A DNA stretch of 64,000 nucleotides from Streptomyces sp. NBC_01498 (GCF_036327775.1 NZ_CP109598.1:6274001-6338000), one strand, 5' to 3'; positions 9,551-20,318 are shown, numbered from the stretch's first letter. The notes: generated by a model from the letters alone, not told the origin. Numbers and translations: made by a program.

Positions 9551-10984
9551 TTGAACGAGCAGGCCCGTCGCCGTCCCGCCAAGACCTACCGCCGTCCCAA
9601 GAAGGATCCCGTGCGGATCCTCGCCTTCGAGGCGCTGCGGGCCGTGGACGAACGTGCCGCGTACGCCAACCTCGTCCTCCCGCCGCTGCTCAAGAAGGCC
9701 AGGGAGGCCGGCGACTTCGACACCCGGGACGCCGCGCTCGCCACCGAGCTCGTCTACGGCACACTGCGCCGCCAGGGCACCTACGACGCGATCATCTCCG
9801 CCTGCGTGGACCGCCCGCTGCGCCAGGTCGACCCGCCCGTGCTCGACGTACTCGCCCTCGGCGCCCACCAGTTGCTCGGCACCCGCATCCCCAGCCACGC
9901 CGCCGTGTCGGCGAGCGTCGAACTGGCCCGGGTGGTGCTCGGCGACGGGCGCGCGAAGTTCGTCAACGCCGTCCTGCGGAAGATCGCCAAGGACGACCTC
10001 GACACCTGGGTGGAGCGGGTCGCGCCGCCCTACGACGAGGACGCCGAGGACCATCTCGCCGTCGTCCACTCCCACCCGCGCTGGGTCGTCTCCGCGCTCT
10101 GGGACGCGCTCGGCGGCGGCCGGGCCGGGATCGAGGACCTGCTCGAGGCCGACAACGAACGCCCCGAGGTGACGCTCGTCGCGCGCCCCGGCCGGATCGG
10201 CGCCGGCGAACTGCTCGACACCCTGGGCGAGGAGTCCGCGCTGCCGGGCCGCTGGTCCCCGTACGCGGTCCGGCTCGCCGAGGGCGGCGAACCCGGCGCC
10301 ATCGACGCCGTACGCGACGGGCGGGCCGGAGTCCAGGACGAGGGCAGCCAGCTCGTCGCGGTGGCGCTCGCCGACGCGCCGCTGGAGGGCCCCGACACCC
10401 GCTGGCTGGACGGCTGCGCCGGTCCCGGCGGAAAGGCCGCCCTGCTGGCCGCGCTCGCCGCGGGCCGTGGCGCGCACCTGCTCGCCTCCGAGAAGCAGCC
10501 GCACCGGGCGCGCCTGGTCGGGCGCGCGCTCGCGGGCAACCCCGGCCCGTACCAGGTCATCACCGCCGACGGCACCCGCCCGCCGTGGCGGCCCGGGGTC
10601 TTCGACCGGGTCCTGGTCGACGTGCCCTGCACCGGACTCGGCGCCCTGCGCCGCCGCCCGGAGGCCCGCTGGCGGCGCCGCCCCGAGGATCTGGAGGGCT
10701 TCGCGCCGCTCCAGCGGTCACTGCTGCGTGAGGCGCTGAAGGCCGTACGGGTCGGCGGAGTCGTCGCGTACGCCACGTGCTCCCCGCACCCCGCCGAGAC
10801 GCGCGCGGTCGTGGAGGACGTACTGAAGGGCAGGGGCGGCCCGGCGGCCGAGGCCGACTGGATCGACGCCCGTCCCCTGATGCCCGGCGTCCCGGCCCTG
10901 GGCGCGGGCCCCGACGTCCAGCTCTGGCCCCATCTGCACGGCACGGACGCGATGTACCTGGCACTGCTGCGGCGTACGGCCTGA
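9551..10984 (+). CDS. rsmB: 16S rRNA (cytosine-5) methyltransferase RsmB/Sun family
   Basis: S-adenosylmethionine-dependent m5C methyltransferase acting on 16S rRNA. The N-terminal NusB-like RNA-binding domain spans about residues 15-150. The methyltransferase domain includes LDGCAGPGGKAALLAAL (SAM site) near residue 285, and the two catalytic cysteines in VDVPCTGLG and YATCSPHP, the pair that marks m5C enzymes. I took the TTG at 9551 with GGAG 5 bp upstream (477 residues). The frame is open to 9521 but that extension lacks support. The gene follows fmt and probably shares its transcript. Confidence 0.92.
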   Translation: MNEQARRRPAKTYRRPKKDPVRILAFEALRAVDERAAYANLVLPPLLKKAREAGDFDTRDAALATELVYGTLRRQGTYDAIISACVDRPLRQVDPPVLDVLALGAHQLLGTRIPSHAAVSASVELARVVLGDGRAKFVNAVLRKIAKDDLDTWVERVAPPYDEDAEDHLAVVHSHPRWVVSALWDALGGGRAGIEDLLEADNERPEVTLVARPGRIGAGELLDTLGEESALPGRWSPYAVRLAEGGEPGAIDAVRDGRAGVQDEGSQLVAVALADAPLEGPDTRWLDGCAGPGGKAALLAALAAGRGAHLLASEKQPHRARLVGRALAGNPGPYQVITADGTRPPWRPGVFDRVLVDVPCTGLGALRRRPEARWRRRPEDLEGFAPLQRSLLREALKAVRVGGVVAYATCSPHPAETRAVVEDVLKGRGGPAAEADWIDARPLMPGVPALGAGPDVQLWPHLHGTDAMYLALLRRTA

Positions 10985-11100
10985 GGCCGGGCGGGCACCG
11001 TCTCGGCGCCCGCGTCCGGCCCCTCCACGACACGTCCGCACGACCCCCACGCCGACGTGCGGACCGCCCGCCGTGGCCCTACGACGCCCGCGTCCGACGG

Positions 11101-11152
11101 GCGCCGACCTCCGTGTTCGACCGGCGCCGACCCCCGTGTTCGACCGGCGCCG
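11101..11152. repeat. 23-bp tandem repeat between rsmB and rpe
   Basis: Two copies of a 23-bp unit containing CGCCGACCNCCGTGTTCGAC, differing at one base, followed by a 6-bp partial third copy. It lies in the 345-bp rsmB-rpe gap, which otherwise shows no gene, hairpin or recognisable promoter. Copy number may vary between strains. Confidence 0.7.
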
Positions 11153-11329
11153 GACGAGTGCGACCGACGGCCGGTGCGGGCGTTCAGGGCCCCGGCACCC
11201 GGTCGCAGAACCGTTGACTCGCACACGCATCCGCTGATTCGCGAGGTATGCGCGGACTGTGCCCGCCCCGCCGCCCCGAGGGCGCGCAACGCGGCGGGGA
11301 ACCCGCCCGGAGCATGGCAGGCTTGGCAC

Positions 11330-12013
11330 ATGGCTCAGATCAACCCCAGCATCCTGTCCGCCGATTTCGCCCGCCTCGCCGAGGAGGCGAAAGCCGCCGA
11401 GGGCGCCGACTGGCTCCATGTCGACGTCATGGACAACCACTTCGTGCCCAATCTGACCCTCGGCGTGCCGGTGGTGGAAGCGCTCGCCCGCGCCACGGAG
11501 ATCCCGCTGGACTGCCATCTGATGATCGAGGAGCCCGACCGCTGGGCGCCCCAGTACGTCGAGGCCGGAGCCGGTTCCGTCACCTTCCACGCGGAGGCGG
11601 CGGCGGCACCCGTACGGCTGGCGCGCGAGATCCGCGCCAAGGGCGCCCGCGCCTCGATGGCGCTGAAGCCCGCCACGCCGGTCGAGCCGTACGAGGACCT
11701 GCTCCCCGAACTCGACATGCTGCTGATCATGACCGTGGAGCCGGGCTTCGGCGGCCAGGCGTTCCTCGACATCATGCTGCCCAAGATCCGCCGCAGCCGG
11801 GAACTGATCGCCAAGCACGGACTGGAGCTGTGGCTCCAGGTCGACGGCGGAGTCTCCGCCGAGACCATCGAACGGTGCGCCGAGGCGGGCGCCGACGTCT
11901 TCGTCGCGGGCTCGGCGGTGTACGGCACGGACGACCCGGCGGCAGCCGTACGCATGCTGCGCCACCAGGCCGACGAGGCGACCGCCTCGGCCGGCTGGGC
12001 CTGCGCCCACTGA
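11330..12013 (+). CDS. rpe: Ribulose-phosphate 3-epimerase
   Basis: Interconverts ribulose 5-phosphate and xylulose 5-phosphate in the pentose phosphate pathway. The 227-residue TIM barrel opens with [16 protein letters not shown] and has the metal-binding [12 protein letters not shown] segment, the [10 protein letters not shown] histidine region, [10 protein letters not shown] and the phosphate loop DGGVS. All conserved catalytic positions are present. The frame stays open far upstream, but only ATG 11330 gives the family N-terminus; its ribosome binding site is weak. It stands alone after a 345-bp gap. Confidence 0.95.
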   Translation: MAQINPSILSADFARLAEEAKAAEGADWLHVDVMDNHFVPNLTLGVPVVEALARATEIPLDCHLMIEEPDRWAPQYVEAGAGSVTFHAEAAAAPVRLAREIRAKGARASMALKPATPVEPYEDLLPELDMLLIMTVEPGFGGQAFLDIMLPKIRRSRELIAKHGLELWLQVDGGVSAETIERCAEAGADVFVAGSAVYGTDDPAAAVRMLRHQADEATASAGWACAH

Positions 12014-12141
12014 TCGGCAACTCCACACGGCCCGCGGGCCACGGCTACGTGAACGGCGCCCGACCGGGCTGATCAAGGACCGCCGAATCTGACAGGATGA
12101 GAGCGCGTCCAGAGTGTGCAAGCAGCAGTGAGGAGATCGCG

Positions 12142-13164
12142 GTGTCTGGAATGTCGGCGGGTCGGCCGGCCCTGCGCATGGGACCCGCGGAACTGGTCCA
12201 GGCGGCGGCCATGGCGCGCCGCTTCTATCTGGAGGGCAAGTCCAAGATCCAGATCGCCGAGGAGTTCGGCGTCAGCCGCTTCAAGGTGGCCCGGGTCCTG
12301 GAGACCGCGCTCGAACGCGACCTGGTGAGGATCGAGATCCGGGTCCCCGCCGAACTGGACGCCGAGCGCTCCGACGCCCTGCGCGCCCGTTACGGTCTGC
12401 GGCACGCCGTCGTCGTGGAGTCGCCCGAGGGCGCCGAGGAGTCGCCCGACCCGGAGAACCTGGGGGAGGTCGCCGCCGATCTCCTCGGCGAACTGGTGGT
12501 CGAGGGCGATGTCCTCGGACTCGCCTGGGGCCGCTCCACCATCCACATGGCCGCCGCCCTCGACCGGCTCCCGCCGTGCACGGTCGTCCAGCTGACCGGT
12601 GTGTACGACGCGGGCACCGCCGAGCGCGGCTCCGTCGAGGCCGTACGCCGCGCCGCCCAGGTCTCCGGCGGCGAGGCGCACCCGATCTACGCCCCGATGC
12701 TGCTGCCCGACCCCGCGACCGCCGCGGCCCTGCGCGGCCAGACCGGTATCGCCCGCGCCTTCGACTACTTCGACAAGGTCACCGTCGCCGCCGTCTCCAT
12801 CGGCTCCTGGGAGGCGGGGATCTCCACGGTCCACGACATGCTCACCGACGAGGAGCGCTCGCACTACGCGTCCCTCGGGGTGGAGGCGGAGATGTCCGCC
12901 CACCTCTTCGACGCGGAGGGCCGCCGGGTCGGCCGGGACCTCGGCGAGCGCTGCATCACCGTCGAGGCCGACCGGCTGCGCCGTATCCCGGAGGTCGTCG
13001 CGATCGCGGGCGGCCAGCGCAAGGGCGCTGCCATCGGCGCCGTCCTGAGATCCGGGCTCGTCACGAGCCTGGTCACCGACACGGCCGCCGCGGATTTCCT
13101 GCTGCGGGACTTCGCACCGGGCCCCCGCCCGGCCCTGGAGCGCGCGGACCCGGACGGCGCCTGA
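12142..13164 (+). CDS. SorC-family sugar-binding transcriptional regulator
   Basis: A 340-residue regulator with an N-terminal helix-turn-helix at about residues 20-50 (the YLEGKSKIQIAEEFGVSR region) and a C-terminal sugar-phosphate effector domain of the SorC/DeoR-C type, marked by GLAWGRSTIHMAAAL and IAGGQRKGAAIGAVL. GTG 12142 has GAGGAG 6 bp upstream. Proteins of this type control sugar or sugar-phosphate use. Here the neighbouring gene on the opposite strand is a broken aldolase, which may once have been a target. Position after rpe fits a role in pentose metabolism, but that is inference. Confidence 0.87.
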   Translation: MSGMSAGRPALRMGPAELVQAAAMARRFYLEGKSKIQIAEEFGVSRFKVARVLETALERDLVRIEIRVPAELDAERSDALRARYGLRHAVVVESPEGAEESPDPENLGEVAADLLGELVVEGDVLGLAWGRSTIHMAAALDRLPPCTVVQLTGVYDAGTAERGSVEAVRRAAQVSGGEAHPIYAPMLLPDPATAAALRGQTGIARAFDYFDKVTVAAVSIGSWEAGISTVHDMLTDEERSHYASLGVEAEMSAHLFDAEGRRVGRDLGERCITVEADRLRRIPEVVAIAGGQRKGAAIGAVLRSGLVTSLVTDTAAADFLLRDFAPGPRPALERADPDGA

Positions 13165-13297
13165 GCGACACCGACTCCGACGGGGCCGGGTGACCGGAAG
13201 CGCGGCTCTCAGGGGCTGCCGGGCACCCGGCGCGCCGGTCGTGGAGCTCGGCCACCTGTTCCTGCCGCACGCCCGGGGACGCCGGTACGCCGCCGAG

Positions 13298-13426
13298 GTA
13301 GCCGAGCCGGGCGATGCGCTCATTGGAGACCGGCGAGTCGAGGACGGACCAGTAGCCGACGAGCCGTTCGCGGGCGCGCAGCGCGGCGGCGAACGCGGCG
13401 GGTGTACCGGACGGGGCGGGGGTCAT
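13298..13426 (-). pseudogene. Remnant of an HpcH/HpaI-family aldolase
   Basis: The minus strand has an ATG with an excellent ribosome binding site (GAAGGAG, 7 bp). The first 43 codons resemble the N-terminus of HpcH/HpaI aldolases (RLVGYWSVLDSPVSNERIARLGY region, trimmed here). After RLGY the usual continuation (DYVALDAQHG type) is missing and the frame runs on as unrelated Arg/Pro-rich sequence into the antisense of the SorC gene. So the body of the enzyme, normally about 250 residues, appears deleted with the start region left in place. Identification rests on recalled family sequence and should be confirmed by alignment. Confidence 0.6.
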
Positions 13427-15234
<1,808 letters not shown>

Positions 15235-15375
15235 CCTCTCCCGCGGTCTGCCGCGCACCCGGTGCGCGCAGGCCCGGAGCGGCGTGCTCGAAAAAAATCG
15301 GCATCCGGGGGACATGACCGGCCGACGGCCGGGTACACGGGCTGTGCACTGTCCAACAGAGCAGGGGAGGACCCA

Positions 15376-16248
15376 GTGTCCACGGCGAGCACAGTCCCGA
15401 CCGACACCGCGCGGTACGGAACGCACCAGGCCGACATGGCGGAACTGGGGCTCCCGTATGTGGAGTGCCCGGGGGACGTCGCGCCCAAGGACGCCCGGGA
15501 GATCTCACGGAGCTTCTTCGTCCGGCTGTCCGAGCTGGAAGAGGGCACGCACGAATACCAGTACGTCCGCAACACGCTGATCGAGCTGAACCTGGCTCTC
15601 GTGCGCTACGCGGCGACCCGCTTCCGTAACCGCTCGGACCAGATGGAGGACATCGTCCAGGTCGGCACCATCGGCCTGATCAAGGCGATCGACCGGTTCG
15701 AGCTGAGCCGCGAGGTGGAGTTCGCGACGTTCGCCGTCCCCTACATCGTCGGCGAGATCAAGCGGTTCTTCCGGGACACGAGCTGGGCCGTGCACGTGCC
15801 GCGCCGCCTCCAGGAACTGCGGATCGACCTGGCGAAGGCGACGGACGAACTGTCGCAGCGCCTCGACCGCTCCCCGACGACGGCCGAACTCGCCGAATAC
15901 CTCGACCTGGACACCAACGAGGTCATCGAGGGCGTCGTCGCGAGCAACGGCTACACCGCCGGCTCGATCGACATGCCCTCGGACGACACCGCCGAGTCCT
16001 CCTCCCCGCTCTCGGACCGGCTCGGCGCCCTCGACGCCCAGCTGGAGGCGGCGGAGAACGTCCAGGCGCTCAAGCCGCTGATCGACGGGCTGAACGACCG
16101 CGAGAAGTGGATCCTCCAGATGCGCTTCGGCGCGGAGATGACGCAGTCGGAGATCGGCGAGCGGCTGGGCGTCTCGCAGATGCACGTGTCGCGTCTGCTG
16201 TCGCGGATCACCGGACGCCTCCGGGAGGGTCTGCTCGCCGTCGAATGA
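15376..16248 (+). CDS. SigB/SigF-type alternative sigma factor
   Basis: A 290-residue group 3 sigma factor. Region 2 is clear (SDQMEDIVQVGTIGLIKAID, with the -10 recognition helix after it), region 3 follows from about residue 155, and region 4 ends with the helix-turn-helix TQSEIGERLGVSQMHVSRLL. The short N-terminus and lack of region 1.1 match the SigB/F/G/H family of Streptomyces, which act in stress and sporulation and are usually held by RsbW-type anti-sigma kinases. GTG 15376 has AGGGGAGG 5 bp upstream; the frame is open to 15262 without support. GGGTAC at 15331-15336 resembles the -10 of SigB-type promoters, hinting at autoregulation. Confidence 0.9.
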   Translation: MSTASTVPTDTARYGTHQADMAELGLPYVECPGDVAPKDAREISRSFFVRLSELEEGTHEYQYVRNTLIELNLALVRYAATRFRNRSDQMEDIVQVGTIGLIKAIDRFELSREVEFATFAVPYIVGEIKRFFRDTSWAVHVPRRLQELRIDLAKATDELSQRLDRSPTTAELAEYLDLDTNEVIEGVVASNGYTAGSIDMPSDDTAESSSPLSDRLGALDAQLEAAENVQALKPLIDGLNDREKWILQMRFGAEMTQSEIGERLGVSQMHVSRLLSRITGRLREGLLAVE

Positions 16249-16301
16249 CGGGGCCGGACCGCCGGACCGAATGACGGGTACGGGTGGGACAGGGCAGGGC
16301 A

Positions 16302-16338
16302 GTGAGGGGATGTTCCGGACACCGGGACATCCCCTCAC
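16302..16338. terminator. Bidirectional hairpin between the sigma factor and the RsbW-like gene
   Basis: A 17-bp stem including one G-T pair (16302-16318 with 16322-16338) with a 3-nt loop, located between two convergent genes. It can act as a terminator on both strands. Confidence 0.85.
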
Positions 16339-16409
16339 CCGTGCCCGCTCACCTGTGTCCGCCCGGCCGGTGCGGAGGGTGTCCCACGGCCCGTTCGGTG
16401 CCGACCCGT

Positions 16410-16850
16410 TCAGAGCGCGTGCGCCGCCTTCGACCTCGACGGACGGTCCCAGATCGCCCGCACCCGCTTGCCGCCGGGCAGGGCACGGACCTCCACCCGG
16501 CTCGCCAGCCGCTGCACCATGTGCCAGCCGAATCCACCGCCCCCGCCGAAGTCCGGGTCACGCGGCTCGGGCAGTCGCGGACTCGAATCGGCGATCTCCA
16601 CCACCAGCGACCCCGCCCCCGCCGTCAGATGGAGCCGCCACCAGCCCGAGGTGTGCCGCACGGCGTTGGTGACCAGTTCCGACACCACGAGGAGCACGGC
16701 CTCCAGATCCACCCACGGGCAGTGCCGCGTGAGGAATTCGGCGGCGGCCCTGCGGGCGGACGCGGTGTCCCGGTGGGGTGATTCGAGGATCACCGACTGC
16801 GGTTCATCACTCATCTCACCCGGTCGCGTACCCCGATTCCGGGCATCCAT
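16410..16850 (-). CDS. RsbW-like ATP-binding regulatory kinase
   Basis: A protein of up to 146 residues with a single GHKL/HATPase fold. The N box is VVSELVTNAVRHTSG, the G1 box IADSSPRLPEP (the usual DxGxG is degraded to DSSP), and the G2 region GGGGFGWHMVQRLA. Such stand-alone ATPases in Streptomyces act as anti-sigma factors or as kinases of anti-anti-sigma factors. It converges on the sigma factor gene, which makes a functional partnership plausible but not proven. Start choice is open: ATG at 16850 (weak GGGG site) or the internal ATG at 16814, which has no usable spacing to its ribosome binding site. Confidence 0.8.
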   Translation of the reverse strand: MDARNRGTRPGEMSDEPQSVILESPHRDTASARRAAAEFLTRHCPWVDLEAVLLVVSELVTNAVRHTSGWWRLHLTAGAGSLVVEIADSSPRLPEPRDPDFGGGGGFGWHMVQRLASRVEVRALPGGKRVRAIWDRPSRSKAAHAL

Positions 16851-17048
16851 CGAGCCCCGCGCCGGAACCCTCCCGTCCGGCGGCGACCCGGTTCGTCCCG
16901 CCCCGGGCGATCATGGGTGTGTCGTGTGCCGCGTGGTCTACTTCGCCTACGGGACGATCCCCGCCGCCTCGCGCACGGGACCATCCCCGTCAAGGACCAC
17001 GGCAGCACCACCACAGCACCACCACCCGCGGAGAAGTGATACGCCCCC

Positions 17049-17504
17049 GTGCGACTGAACAAGCTGGACGAACGCATCGTGCACGCCCTCGCCGAGGACG
17101 CCCGCCGCTCCTTCGCGGACATCGGCTCCGAGGTCGGCCTCTCGGCGCCCGCCGTGAAGCGGCGGGTCGACCGGCTGCGCGCCGAGGGCGCCATCACCGG
17201 CTTCACCGTACGGGTCGACCCGGCGGCGCTCGGCTGGGAGACCGAGGGTTTCGTCGAGATCTACTGCCGCCACAAGACCTCCCCCGAGGACATCCGGCGC
17301 GGACTGTCCCGCTATCCGGAGGTGGTGTCCGCGTCGACCGTCACGGGCGACGCCGACGCCGTCGTCCAGGTCTTCGCCTCCGACATGCGCCACTTCGAGC
17401 GGGTGCTCGAACAGATCGCGGGGGAGCCGTACGTGGAGCGCACGAAGTCCGTCCTGGTGCTCTCCCCCCTGCTCAGACGCTTCTCCTCGGGCGCGCCCGG
17501 CTGA
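17049..17504 (+). CDS. Lrp/AsnC-family transcriptional regulator
   Basis: A 151-residue protein with the N-terminal winged helix-turn-helix (LDERIVHALAEDARRSF, then SAPAVKRRVDRLRAEGAI) and a C-terminal RAM effector domain that normally binds an amino acid and mediates oligomerisation. It leads a same-strand trio with a nitrilase-family hydrolase and a flavin monoamine oxidase, so an amino acid such as tryptophan or phenylalanine is the obvious candidate effector. GTG 17049 is 13 bp from a GGAGAAG, a little far, so translation may be weak. The gap to the next gene is about 150 bp. Confidence 0.9.
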   Translation: MRLNKLDERIVHALAEDARRSFADIGSEVGLSAPAVKRRVDRLRAEGAITGFTVRVDPAALGWETEGFVEIYCRHKTSPEDIRRGLSRYPEVVSASTVTGDADAVVQVFASDMRHFERVLEQIAGEPYVERTKSVLVLSPLLRRFSSGAPG

Positions 17505-17656
17505 TCCGGAAGGGCCCGGCGCAACGAATCGCCGGAACGGGCCCGGAACACGCAACGATCGCCCCGCCATCACGCAACAGAGGCGCCTTGTCGCGGCGGA
17601 AGCCGGAGCCGTACCGTCGATACGTCCCCCGCACCCATGACGTCCCGAGGTTCCGC

Positions 17657-18514
17657 ATGCCCCCGTCGCGTATCGCGCTGCTCCAGAGCTCCGGCCGGCC
17701 CGGCGACACCGTGAAGAACCTGGAGATCCTCGCCGGCGCCGCCCGTGAGGCGGCGGCGGGCGGCGCGGGGCTGCTCGTCTGCCCCGAGATGTTCCTCACC
17801 GGCTATGCCATCGGCGCGGACGTGGCACGTCTCGCCGAGCCCGCCGACGGCCCGTCCGCCGGGGCCGTGTCCCGGATCGCGGCCGAGCACGGCATCGCGG
17901 TCCTGTACGGCTACCCGGAACGCTCCGGCGACGGCGACGCCCGGTCCGACGGTGCCGGCGACGGCGCCCCGGTCCACAACTCCGCCCGGCTCGTCGGCCC
18001 GGACGGCTCGCCCCTCGCCGACTACCGCAAGACGCACCTCTTCGGCGGCTTCGAGCGGGAGGTCTTCACCCCGGGAGACACCCCGGTGGTCCAGGCCGAC
18101 CTCGGCGGTCTGCGGGTCGGGATCATGATCTGCTACGACGTCGAGTTCCCGGAGAACGTACGCGCCCACGCCCTCGCCGGGACCGATCTGCTGCTGGTGC
18201 CGACCGCCCAGATGCACCCGTTCCAGTTCGTCGCCGAATCACTGGTGCCGGTGCGGGCCTTCGAGAACCAGATGTACGTCGCGTACGTGAACCGGACCGG
18301 CCACGAGGGCGCGGGCGCCGACGCGTTCGAGTTCGTCGGCCTCAGCTGTCTGGCCGGGCCGGACGGCCTCGCACGGGCCAGGGCCGGACGCGGCGAGGAA
18401 CTGCTGTTCGGCGACGTGGACCCGGACTTCCTCCGGGCCTCCCGCGCCGCCAACCCGTATCTGCGCGACCGCCGGCCGGACCTGTACGGCGCACTGACCC
18501 GACCGCGTACCTGA
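17657..18514 (+). CDS. Carbon-nitrogen hydrolase (nitrilase superfamily)
   Basis: A 285-residue hydrolase with the full Glu-Lys-Cys triad of the superfamily: Glu in LLVCPEMFLTGYA (about residue 43), Lys in DYRKTHLFG (about residue 119) and the nucleophile Cys in GIMICYDVEFPE (about residue 158). Such enzymes hydrolyse amides or, less often, nitriles to acids plus ammonia in the cytosol. The next gene is a flavin monoamine oxidase of the type that can make arylacetamides from aromatic amino acids, so an amidase step on that product is an attractive inference. ATG 17657 sets the normal N-terminus (SRIALLQSSGRPGD). The substrate is not determinable from sequence. Confidence 0.87.
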   Translation: MPPSRIALLQSSGRPGDTVKNLEILAGAAREAAAGGAGLLVCPEMFLTGYAIGADVARLAEPADGPSAGAVSRIAAEHGIAVLYGYPERSGDGDARSDGAGDGAPVHNSARLVGPDGSPLADYRKTHLFGGFEREVFTPGDTPVVQADLGGLRVGIMICYDVEFPENVRAHALAGTDLLLVPTAQMHPFQFVAESLVPVRAFENQMYVAYVNRTGHEGAGADAFEFVGLSCLAGPDGLARARAGRGEELLFGDVDPDFLRASRAANPYLRDRRPDLYGALTRPRT

Positions 18515-18596
18515 CAGCCCGCCCGCTCCGCGCCGCAGCCCGACCGCCGCGCGCACCCGCCCCGCCCCATCCCCGCCCGCAAGGAGTCCGTACCCC

Positions 18597-20318
18597 ATGA
18601 CGTCCACGGTGCCCCCCTCCGTCCCGCACCCCGAGGAAACGCCGTCGGCCGGTCTGCCGCCGATCACCATGTTCGGCCCGGACTTCCCGTACGCCTACGA
18701 CGACTACCTCGCCCACCCCGCCGGTATCGGCCAGATCCCGGCGACCGGGCACGGCGCCGAGGTCGCCGTCGTCGGCGGCGGGCTGTCGGGCATCGTCGCC
18801 GCGTACGAGCTCATGAAGATGGGCCTGCGCCCGGTCGTGTACGAGGCCGACCGGATCGGCGGCCGGCTGCGCACCGTCGGCTTCGACGGCTGCGACCCCG
18901 GACTGACCGCCGAGCTGGGCGCGATGCGCTTCCCGCCGTCGTCCACCGCGCTCCAGCACTACATCGACCTGGCCGGCCTGGAAACCGTGCCGTTCCCCAA
19001 CCCCCTCGCCCCCGGCACCCCGTCGACCGTCGTGGACCTCAAGGGCGAGTCGCACTACGCCCGGACCATCGACGACCTGCCGCAGGTCTACCGCGACGTC
19101 ATGGCCGCCTGGAACACCTGTCTGGAGGAGGGCGCCGACTTCTCCGACATGAACCGCGCCATGCGCGAACGCGACGTGCCGCGCATCCGCGAGATCTGGG
19201 CCCGGCTGGTGGAGAAGCTCGACAACCAGACCTTCTACGGCTTCCTCTGCGACTCCGACGCCTTCAAGTCCTTCCGGCACCGCGAGATCTTCGGCCAGGT
19301 CGGCTTCGGCACGGGCGGCTGGGACACCGACTTCCCCAACTCCATCCTGGAGATCCTGCGCGTCGTCTACTCCGAGGCCGACGACCACCACCGGGGCATT
19401 GTCGGCGGCAGCCAGCAGCTGCCGCTGCGGCTCTGGGAACGCGAGCCCGCCAAGCTCACCCACTGGCCGCTCGGCACCTCGCTCGCCTCCCTGCACGGCG
19501 GTACGCCGCGCCCCGCCGTGACCCGGCTGCACCGCACGGCGGGCAACCGGATCACCGTCACCGACGCGTCGGGGGAGATCCGCACCTACCGTGCCGCCGT
19601 CTTCACCGCCCAGTCCTGGCTGCTGCTCTCGAAGATCGACTGCGACGACTCGCTCTTCCCGATCGACCACTGGACGGCCATGGAGCGCACCCACTACATG
19701 GAGTCGTCCAAGCTGTTCGTGCCGGTGGACCGGCCGTTCTGGCGGGACGAGGCGCTGGACGACCAGGGCCGGCCCACCGGCCGCGACACCCTGTCGATGA
19801 CCCTCACCGACCGGATGACGCGCGGCACGTACCTGTTGGACAACGGGCCCGACCGGCCGGCCGTGATCTGCCTCTCCTACACCTGGTGCGACGACAGCCT
19901 CAAGTGGCTGCCGCTGTCGGCGAACGAGCGGATGGAGGTCATGCTGAAGTCGCTCCGCGAGATCTATCCCACGGTGGACATCCGCAAGCACGTCATCGGC
20001 AGCCCCGTGACGGTCTCCTGGGAGAACGAGCCGTACTTCATGGGCGCGTTCAAGGCGAACCTGCCCGGCCACTACCGCTACCAGCGCCGGCTGTTCACCC
20101 ACTTCATGCAGGACCGGCTGCCCGAGGACAAGCGCGGCGTCTTCCTGGCGGGCGACGACATCTCGTGGAACGCGGGATGGGCGGAGGGCGCCGTCCAGAC
20201 GGCCCTGAACGCCGTCTGGGGCGTGATGACCCACTTCGGCGGCGGCACGGACGCGACGAACCCGGGTCCGGGCGACCTGTACGACGAGATCGCCCCGGTG
20301 GAACTGCCGGAGGACTGA
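18597..20318 (+). CDS. Flavin monoamine / L-amino acid oxidase family enzyme
   Basis: A 573-residue FAD enzyme. The dinucleotide-binding motif VVGGGLSGIVAAYELMKMG lies at about residues 57-75, followed by the GGRLRT loop. The C-terminal FAD-contact segment is LAGDDISWNAGWAEGAVQTA (trimmed). Length and an N-terminal extension of about 50 residues place it nearer to tryptophan or phenylalanine 2-monooxygenases and L-amino acid oxidases than to small-amine oxidases. ATG 18597 follows AAGGAGT by 10 bp, and the gene is 82 bp after the hydrolase, suggesting one transcript. Whether it oxidatively decarboxylates to an amide or simply deaminates cannot be told from motifs. Confidence 0.86.
   Translation: MTSTVPPSVPHPEETPSAGLPPITMFGPDFPYAYDDYLAHPAGIGQIPATGHGAEVAVVGGGLSGIVAAYELMKMGLRPVVYEADRIGGRLRTVGFDGCDPGLTAELGAMRFPPSSTALQHYIDLAGLETVPFPNPLAPGTPSTVVDLKGESHYARTIDDLPQVYRDVMAAWNTCLEEGADFSDMNRAMRERDVPRIREIWARLVEKLDNQTFYGFLCDSDAFKSFRHREIFGQVGFGTGGWDTDFPNSILEILRVVYSEADDHHRGIVGGSQQLPLRLWEREPAKLTHWPLGTSLASLHGGTPRPAVTRLHRTAGNRITVTDASGEIRTYRAAVFTAQSWLLLSKIDCDDSLFPIDHWTAMERTHYMESSKLFVPVDRPFWRDEALDDQGRPTGRDTLSMTLTDRMTRGTYLLDNGPDRPAVICLSYTWCDDSLKWLPLSANERMEVMLKSLREIYPTVDIRKHVIGSPVTVSWENEPYFMGAFKANLPGHYRYQRRLFTHFMQDRLPEDKRGVFLAGDDISWNAGWAEGAVQTALNAVWGVMTHFGGGTDATNPGPGDLYDEIAPVELPED

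Noticed and set aside
15252..15268. Terminator after guaB1
   Set aside because: CGCGCAC-CCG-GTGCGCG is a 7-bp stem only, much weaker than other terminators here; left unannotated.
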